A stretch of DNA of 64,000 nt from Actinotalea solisilvae (GTDB taxonomy: Bacteria > Actinomycetota > Actinomycetes > Actinomycetales > Cellulomonadaceae): positions 1 to 64,000 of the forward strand of contig NZ_JADDKQ010000016.1 of NCBI RefSeq assembly GCF_016464425.1, in the 5' to 3' direction. The translations under genes were made by a program, and so were the position numbers. The stretch's first letter is position 1, and every line of letters starts with the position of its first letter. Below the pieces are notes generated by a model. The model was not told where the DNA came from, searched no databases, and worked only from the letters and a program-made list of their open reading frames with translations. This document shows positions 59,371-64,000 of this stretch, piece after piece.

Positions 59371-60018
59371 ATGGACGACCTCATCCGCGAGATGATCACA
59401 CCGCCGCGCGACCGCGTGGACGCCGCGCGCCGCCGGCGCCTCGCCGCGACCGCCGTCACCGTCGCCCTCGCGGCGGCCGGCGTCACGTCGCTGACGACCG
59501 GCGCCCTCTTCACCGACACCGAGACGCTCGGGGCTGCCGAGCTGACGACCGGGACCGTCCAGATCGCCCCGACGATGTCGCCCACGGTGACGCTCGGCGC
59601 CGCGGGCATGGCGCCGGGCGACACGACGTACGGCCTCGTGACGGTCCAGAACGCCGGCAGCCTGGCCCAGCGCTACGCGGTCTCCCTCCAGGCCACCAAC
59701 GACGACGTCGCCGTCGACCTCGCGGGCGAGCTCGAGCTCGCGGTCTACGCGACGAGCACGTGCACCGCACCCGCGGTCGCGGCCCTCACGCCGGTCGTCG
59801 CGGTCACGGGCCTGCCGACCGCGCTGACGCCGCTCGTCGGCGACCCGGCCACGGGCCAGCAGCCCACACGCGGCGGCGACCGGTTCCTCCCGACCGGTGC
59901 GGCCGAGGACCTCTGCGTCACCGTCCACGTGCCGCTCGCGACCGACAACACGTTCCAGGGCGCGGGCGCCGCGCTCGTGCTCCGCTTCGACGCCGAGCAG
60001 ACCGTCAACAACCCCTGA
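59371..60018 (+). CDS. TasA-like secreted fibre protein (SipW-type signal)
   Basis: A 215-residue secreted protein. Residues 20-50 form a SipW-dependent-type signal: RRRRLAATAVTVALAAAGV followed by TGALFTDTETLGAAELTTGT. The rest is a TasA/camelysin-like beta-sandwich (TVQNAGSLAQRYAVSLQATN). TasA proteins polymerise into biofilm fibres. Two Cys (STCT, DLCV) may make a disulfide. ATG with GGAGGACCACC upstream. The peptidase gene starts 13 nt after. Confidence 0.8.
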   Translation: MDDLIREMITPPRDRVDAARRRRLAATAVTVALAAAGVTSLTTGALFTDTETLGAAELTTGTVQIAPTMSPTVTLGAAGMAPGDTTYGLVTVQNAGSLAQRYAVSLQATNDDVAVDLAGELELAVYATSTCTAPAVAALTPVVAVTGLPTALTPLVGDPATGQQPTRGGDRFLPTGAAEDLCVTVHVPLATDNTFQGAGAALVLRFDAEQTVNNP

Positions 60019-60031
60019 TGCGGAGCCCACG

Positions 60032-60673
60032 ATGACCGCCGTCGCGGCGACGGCGTCACGCACCCTCGCGTGGACCGTCGTCGTCGCGTGCGTGGGCGCG
60101 TTCGCCGTGAGCACGCTCGCGCCGCTCTGGTTCCAGCTGCGCGACCAGCGCCTGCTGCTCGTCACGTCCGGCTCGATGGCGCCCGCGTTCCAGGCGGGCG
60201 ACGCCGTCGTCATCCAGGCGATCGAGGACCCGAGCGAGCTGCGCGTCGGCCAGGTGGCGACGTTCTGGCCGCCCGGCGGGGACCGCCTCGTCACGCACCG
60301 CATCGTCGACCTGCGCAGCCTGCCCGTCCTCGTCCCCGACCCCGCGACCGGCGAGATGGTCCCGCGCCTCGACGAGGCGACGGGCGCGCCGCTCGAACGG
60401 CCGTACATCGTGACCCAGGGCGACGCGAACGAGACGCCGGACCCGGACGCGACGCCCCTGTCGCGCGTGCGGGGCGTCGTGCTCGAGGTGCACCCGGGCT
60501 GGGGCGAGGTGCTCGGGTGGGCGCACTCGCCCACGGGCCGGTGGACGCTCCTCGTCCCGCCGCTCCTCGCGCTCGCCGCGCTCGAGCTCGTCGCGACCGT
60601 CGCCGAGCGGCGCCACCGCCCGGCGCCCCGACCCGGCCGGGAGGAGGTGCTCGATGCGTACCTCCTCGAGTGA
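60032..60673 (+). CDS. SipW-type signal peptidase I
   Basis: A 213-residue membrane protease. One helix near residues 10-28, then the catalytic Ser in VTSGSMAPAF. Where bacterial enzymes have Lys it has His in RLVTHRIVDL, the ER/SipW subclass, and GDANETPDP follows with Asp. A second helix is at residues 175-195. SipW-like enzymes process TasA-type pre-proteins, so the flanking TasA-like and LamG-like proteins are its likely substrates. ATG 13 nt after the TasA-like stop; its end overlaps the next gene by 20 nt. Confidence 0.88.
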   Translation: MTAVAATASRTLAWTVVVACVGAFAVSTLAPLWFQLRDQRLLLVTSGSMAPAFQAGDAVVIQAIEDPSELRVGQVATFWPPGGDRLVTHRIVDLRSLPVLVPDPATGEMVPRLDEATGAPLERPYIVTQGDANETPDPDATPLSRVRGVVLEVHPGWGEVLGWAHSPTGRWTLLVPPLLALAALELVATVAERRHRPAPRPGREEVLDAYLLE

Positions 60674-61472
60674 CGCGGACCTGGCGGACCGCGCCGGCGC
60701 CCGGGCCCTCCCCCCGGCCGCACCTCGGCGCGCGCGTGGCGCGCTCGTGCTCGTCGCGGCCGCGGCGATCGGCGCGACGTCGGGCGGCGCCCTGCCCTCC
60801 CCCGGCACGACGGCCGCGCTGCTCACCGCGGCGCACGACGTCGCCGCGAGCGTGGCCGTCGCGCCGTGCGACCCGGCGAGGTGGGAGGACGCGGCCGCGG
60901 CCGCGGCCCCGGTGCTGCGGTGGCGGCTCGACCCGGCCGACCTGCGGCCGTACGACACCGCCGCCGCCTCGCTCCTCGGCTGCGGCGCCGGGGGTGCGCG
61001 CGACCTCGCCCCGGCCGACGCCGGGCTCACCGCGGACCCGCTGCCGCTCGCATCGCCGGCGGACCTCACCGTCACGGTGTGGACCGGCCGCACCGACGCG
61101 GCGTCGGCCGAGGGGTCGCTGCTCGAGCTCGCGGGCGCTGGGCGGGACGTGCGCGTCGTCGTCGTGCCGGGCGGCGGGCTCGAGGTGCGGTACGCCGCCG
61201 CGGGCGGGCCGCACGTGCTCGTCGCGCCGTCGCTCGGCGAGGGTGCCCACCTCCTGGCCCTCGTGGTCGGCGCGGGCGGCGTCCGGCTCGCGGTCGACGG
61301 CGTCGACGTCGCGAGCGGCCCGGCCGAGGCCGATCCCACCGCGCCCGTCGCGCTCACCCTCGGCGCGGCGGCGGGCACCGCGGCCGACGTCGTCGTCGAC
61401 GACCTGCTGGTGCTCGACGACGCCCTCGCGGGCCCCGCGCTGGCCGGGCTGGCCGCCGCCGCGCGCTGGTGA
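60654..61472 (+). CDS. Secreted LamG-like (concanavalin fold) protein
   Basis: A 272-residue secreted protein. The signal region RRARGALVLVAAAAIGATSGGAL resembles SipW-type signals. The rest contains a beta-jelly-roll of LamG/concanavalin type: ADLTVTVWTGRTD, SLLELAGAGRDVRVVV, VRLAVDGVDVASGP and DVVVDDLLVLDDALAG. The fold binds sugars or proteins, so a matrix or adhesin role is possible. ATG lies 20 nt inside the SipW gene, so all three genes form one operon. Confidence 0.78.
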   Translation: MRTSSSDADLADRAGARALPPAAPRRARGALVLVAAAAIGATSGGALPSPGTTAALLTAAHDVAASVAVAPCDPARWEDAAAAAAPVLRWRLDPADLRPYDTAAASLLGCGAGGARDLAPADAGLTADPLPLASPADLTVTVWTGRTDAASAEGSLLELAGAGRDVRVVVVPGGGLEVRYAAAGGPHVLVAPSLGEGAHLLALVVGAGGVRLAVDGVDVASGPAEADPTAPVALTLGAAAGTAADVVVDDLLVLDDALAGPALAGLAAAARW

Positions 61473-61524
61473 GCGCGCGCGCCGTGCGCGGGGCCGGCCG
61501 TCTGGGGCGTCGTCCGCCGGCTGG

Positions 61525-61536
61525 CACGATGGCGCG
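61525..61536 (+). promoter_or_regulatory. Leaderless-type -10 box of M50 gene
   Basis: CACGAT (61525-61530), 6 nt, then GTG at 61537; same as at 11706 and 21120. Confidence 0.5.
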
Positions 61537-62262
61537 GTGATCGCCGAGCTCTGGTCCCGCGTCGTGGCCGCGCAGCCGCTGCCCACCGCACCCGTCGTCC
61601 TCGCCACCGCCGCGATCGCGCTCGTGCTCGTGCTCGTGCCGTGGCTGTGGCGCGTCACGCGGCACCTCGTCACGGTCGCGCACGAGGGCGGGCACGCGGT
61701 CGCCGCGGTGCTGAGCGGACGGCGGCTCACGGGAATCCGGCTGCACTCGGACACGTCCGGGCTCACCGTCTCGCGCGGGCGCCCCCGCGGGCCGGGCATG
61801 GTCGTCACGCTCCTCGCGGGCTACACGGGCCCGGCGCTCGTCGGGCTGGGTGCGGCGGCGCTGCTCTCGACCGGGCGCGCGGTGGCGCTGCTCTGGGGCG
61901 TCCTGCTGCTGCTCGCGCTGCTCCTGCTGCAGATCCGCAACCTCTTCGGGCTGTGGGTCGTGCTCGTGTGCGGCGCGGGCGTGTTCGCCGTCTCCTGGTG
62001 GCTCGCGCCCGAGCAGCAGTTCGCCGTCGCCCTCACCCTGACGTTCTTCCTGCTGCTCGGTGCGCCGCGCGCGGTGCTGGAGCTCCTCGCGACCCGCCGC
62101 GCGGGCGTCCGGACGTCCGACCCCGACCAGCTCGCGCGGCTCACGCGCGTCCCCGCTGGCGCCTGGGTCGCCGTCCTCGTCCTCGTCACCGTGGGCGCGG
62201 CCGCCGCCGGAGCCGGCCTGCTGCTCCCCGACCTGGCCGCGCGCGTCACGTCACTCGTCTAG
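61537..62262 (+). CDS. M50-family membrane metallopeptidase
   Basis: A 241-residue protein with about six helices. The zinc motif is VAHEGGHAVAAVLSG (HExxH as HEGGH), early in the protein after one helix. PGMVVTLLAGYTGPALVGLGA is the second conserved stretch of the actinobacterial M50B-like group. An Asp zinc ligand of site-2 proteases is not clear, so substrate and activity are open. Convergent overlap of 12 nt with the DUF1697 gene. Confidence 0.87.
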   Translation: MIAELWSRVVAAQPLPTAPVVLATAAIALVLVLVPWLWRVTRHLVTVAHEGGHAVAAVLSGRRLTGIRLHSDTSGLTVSRGRPRGPGMVVTLLAGYTGPALVGLGAAALLSTGRAVALLWGVLLLLALLLLQIRNLFGLWVVLVCGAGVFAVSWWLAPEQQFAVALTLTFFLLLGAPRAVLELLATRRAGVRTSDPDQLARLTRVPAGAWVAVLVLVTVGAAAAGAGLLLPDLAARVTSLV

Positions 62263-62796
62263 CGCCTCGAGCGCCGCGCGGATCTTGAGCATCGTGCGCA
62301 GGTTGCGGTCGGTGATCCACGGCTTGTAGCGGGCCTTCGAGCCGAGCTTGCTCTGCGCGTCGTCGAGCGTGCGACCCACCGGCGCCTGCCACGCCGCCGC
62401 CTCGGGACCGAGGCGCGTTCGCGGGGCGTCGGGGGCGGCCTCGGCGATCGACACGTCGAGCTCGTCGAGCCGCGCCGGGTCCGACGTGACGGTGACGTAG
62501 GTGTGCAGCGTCTCCGAGTCCGGCGGGTAGGGACACGCGTCGATCAGCTCGGCCAGCCGCTCGGCCGTGAGGACGACCACCCAGGCGTCGTAGCCGAACC
62601 GCTCACGCAGCGCGCCCTCGACGAGCACCTTGAGCGCGCCCGCGTCGCCGTCGTACCGGCACACGACGTTGCCGGACGCGAGCAAGGTCCGGGCGTCCGT
62701 GACCGGGAGCTCGGCCAGCAGGGCCCGGAGGTCGGCCGAGCGCACGGTGACGCCGCCGACGTTGACGCCTCGCAGGAGCACCGCGTACCGGGTCAT
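62251..62796 (-). CDS. DUF1697 protein
   Basis: A 181-residue DUF1697 protein. YAVLLRGVNVGG at the start, LLASGNVVC, and the C-terminal KLGSKARYKPWITDRNLRTM are the family marks. Function unknown. The ATG lies 6 nt after TACGGT on the minus strand (leaderless). The 3' end overlaps the M50 gene by 12 nt. Confidence 0.93.
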   Translation of the reverse strand: MTRYAVLLRGVNVGGVTVRSADLRALLAELPVTDARTLLASGNVVCRYDGDAGALKVLVEGALRERFGYDAWVVVLTAERLAELIDACPYPPDSETLHTYVTVTSDPARLDELDVSIAEAAPDAPRTRLGPEAAAWQAPVGRTLDDAQSKLGSKARYKPWITDRNLRTMLKIRAALEALDE

Positions 62797-62852
62797 GCGC
62801 CCACCGTAGGGCGGCCCTCCGACAGCGGGCACCGGACGGCCTGGGCGGGGCA

Positions 62853-62896
62853 GGGACCAAGGCCCCTGGCGGCCGTCGTGACGTCGGGGCGACCGT
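62853..62896 (+). promoter_or_regulatory. DosR-like box and -10 box of flavodoxin gene
   Basis: CAGGGACCAAGGCCCCTG (arms CAGGG/CCCTG, core GGGACCAAGGCCCC at 62853-62866). GACCGT at 62891-62896 is 6 nt before the ATG at 62903. If leaderless, the box centre is at about -43, the position expected for DosR-type activation. Confidence 0.55.
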
Positions 62897-62902
62897 GGTC
62901 GC

Positions 62903-63427
62903 ATGAGCGCGCTGGTGGTCTACGAGTCGATGTTCGGCAGCACCCGGGACGTGGCCGAGGCGGTCGCCGAGGGCCTCGGGGAGAGCGTCCCGGTCCGGTG
63001 CGTGGAGGTGTCGGCCTGGGCCGCGGAGCACCCCGGGTGGGTCCCGGAGGACGTGACGCTCCTCGTCGTCGGCGCCCCGACGCACGCGTTCGGCCTGAGC
63101 CGCGCGAGCACGCGCGCCGACGCCGCGACCAAGACGGGCAACCCGGTCATCTCGTCGGGCCTCGGCGTCCGCGAGTGGCTCGAGACCCTCACGCTGCCGA
63201 CCCACGGCCTGGACGTCGCGACCTTCGACACCAAGGTGTCGAAGCCGAACCTCCCCGGCTCGGCGTCGGGCGCGGCGGAGAAGCGGCTCAAGCGCCTCGG
63301 CGGCCACCCGGTCACGCACCACCGCTCCTTCTGGGTGCAGGGCATGACGGAGGGCCTCCAGCCCGGCGAGCTCGACGCGGCCCGCGACTGGGGCCGCACG
63401 CTCGCCCCCGCGCCCGCGCACCGCTGA
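62903..63427 (+). CDS. Flavodoxin-domain protein
   Basis: A 174-residue flavodoxin fold protein. ALVVYESMFGSTRDVAEAVAEGL is the FMN phosphate loop (split: VVYESMFGST and DVAEAVAEGL), and VGAPTHAFGLSRASTRADA the second loop. Close relatives in actinobacteria are hypoxia-linked flavodoxins of unknown partner. It probably carries FMN and transfers electrons. A DosR-like box upstream supports low-oxygen control. A hairpin follows. Confidence 0.9.
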   Translation: MSALVVYESMFGSTRDVAEAVAEGLGESVPVRCVEVSAWAAEHPGWVPEDVTLLVVGAPTHAFGLSRASTRADAATKTGNPVISSGLGVREWLETLTLPTHGLDVATFDTKVSKPNLPGSASGAAEKRLKRLGGHPVTHHRSFWVQGMTEGLQPGELDAARDWGRTLAPAPAHR

Positions 63428-63477
63428 GGCACCGAGGCACGGGCACCCCTAACACGGGCACTGCTGAGCACGGGCAC

Positions 63478-63509
63478 CGCCGGGCTGGACGACGTCGTCC
63501 GGCCCGGCG
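63478..63509. terminator. Hairpin between flavodoxin and exonuclease genes
   Basis: 16-bp arms CGCCGGGC.GGACGAC/GTCGTCC.GCCCGGCG with one T-G wobble and almost no loop. It lies between converging genes. The preceding 50 nt contain three CACGGGCAC direct copies. Confidence 0.6.
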
Positions 63510-63517
63510 GGCGCCCG

Positions 63518-64000
63518 TCAGGCGTCGCTCAGCGCGTCCACGAGGCGCGCCACGCTCGACGTGAGCCCCCACCGCTCGGCGAGCGCGACGAGGCGGTCGG
63601 GGTCGGCGGGCGTGCGCGGCAGCGCGTCGTCGTGCTCCGCGACGGGCGCGTCCCGCGCGACGTTGACGACGCCCGGCGCGACGGCGAGGTAGTCCAGTCC
63701 CTCGGTGAGGCGCCGGCGCTGGGCCTGCGTGAGACCGGCGTCGTGCGCGTCGAGCGCCGCGAGGATGCCGTCGAGCGTCCCGTACCGGCGCAGCAGCGCG
63801 GCGGCCGTCTTCTCGCCGATGCCCGCGACGCCGGGCAGCCCGTCGCTGCTGTCGCCGCGGAGCACGGCCATCTCGGCGTAGGCGCGGCCGTCGGGCACGT
63901 CGTACTTGTCGGCCAGCCGCGCCTGGTCGACGACGTCCAGGTCCCCGATGCCCCGCGAGGTGTACAGGACCCGCACGCCGAGCGCGTCGTCGACGAGCTG
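63518..64000 (-). CDS. 5'-3' exonuclease (C-terminal part; 5' end outside window)
   Basis: 161 codons of a longer gene that begins beyond position 64000. The visible part holds VRVLYTSRGIGDLDVVD and LADKYDVPDGRAYAEMAVLRGDSSD, with acidic metal ligands, then the H3TH loop LPGVAGIGEKTAAALLRRYG. This is the 5'-3' exonuclease/FEN family stand-alone form, not fused to DNA polymerase I here. It cleaves flap or RNA-primed DNA. Confidence 0.9.
   Translation of the reverse strand, partial: QLVDDALGVRVLYTSRGIGDLDVVDQARLADKYDVPDGRAYAEMAVLRGDSSDGLPGVAGIGEKTAAALLRRYGTLDGILAALDAHDAGLTQAQRRRLTEGLDYLAVAPGVVNVARDAPVAEHDDALPRTPADPDRLVALAERWGLTSSVARLVDALSDA

Overview
The window is very GC-rich chromosomal DNA of an actinobacterium, most likely a Micrococcales member near Cellulomonas. 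Supporting signs are a mycothiol synthase (MshD), a SigE-family ECF sigma set, a BldG-type STAS protein, an actinobacterial Tad pilus cluster with a DUF4244 pilin-like protein, a SigK/RskA pair, a 13E12/DUF222 HNH protein and many apparently leaderless genes. No tRNA, rRNA, CRISPR array, prophage or insertion sequence was recognised. Genes are dense on both strands, and start/stop overlaps of the ATGA or GTGA type are common.

Layout. 1-11 kb: the end of an FHA protein, a hairpin-rich gap, the K+-insensitive H+-pyrophosphatase hppA, then three paralogous ECF sigma/membrane-protein pairs. A HAD phosphatase and an SDR dehydrogenase lie between pairs one and two. 11-21 kb: a BldG-like anti-anti-sigma factor, an MrfA-like helicase, a minus-strand Tad/Flp pilus operon (CpaE-TadA-TadB-TadC-DUF4244-TadE-Rv3654c-like), a HAD-IB phosphatase and a degenerate Fic protein. 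21-30 kb: malic enzyme, an old-yellow-enzyme reductase, an OFA-family transporter with a small partner protein, a disordered membrane protein, acetyl-CoA synthetase, an ElaA-type acetyltransferase and a secreted FG-GAP protein. 30-38 kb: a phosphate-linked block (mshD, ppk, a MutT1-like NUDIX/phosphatase, pit plus a DUF47 partner preceded by PHO-box-like repeats), then msrB. 38-47 kb: a duplicated-domain lipoprotein followed by sigK/rskA, an HNH protein with a hexapeptide-repeat tail, a small HhH protein, an FAD oxidoreductase, an MFS exporter and an acyltransferase. 47-64 kb: a DEAD-box RNA helicase; two long LacI-sensor/PAS/GGDEF/EAL paralogues and a membrane GGDEF/EAL protein; a TasA-like/SipW/LamG secretion module; an M50 protease; DUF1697; flavodoxin; and the end of a 5'-3' exonuclease.

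Three regulatory signals stand out. The three SigE-family operons share one ECF-type promoter (AAC and CGTC boxes at fixed spacing), which suggests auto- or cross-regulation. The pit operon is preceded by GTTCACC units in 11-bp register, the hallmark of PhoP control. DosR-like GGACC/GGTCC palindromes precede the OFA transporter, the membrane GGDEF/EAL gene and the flavodoxin gene. More than ten genes start 6 nt after a TACGNT-like -10 box, as expected of leaderless transcripts.

The most unusual loci are the c-di-GMP enzymes placed directly before a TasA/SipW/LamG matrix module; an in-frame join of the transporter partner to the flavin reductase across a 10-base homopolymer; an apparent one-base frameshift in the last pilus gene; a lipoprotein with a SigK-type promoter; and an unexplained intergenic element with a 13-codon ORF near 20.1 kb.
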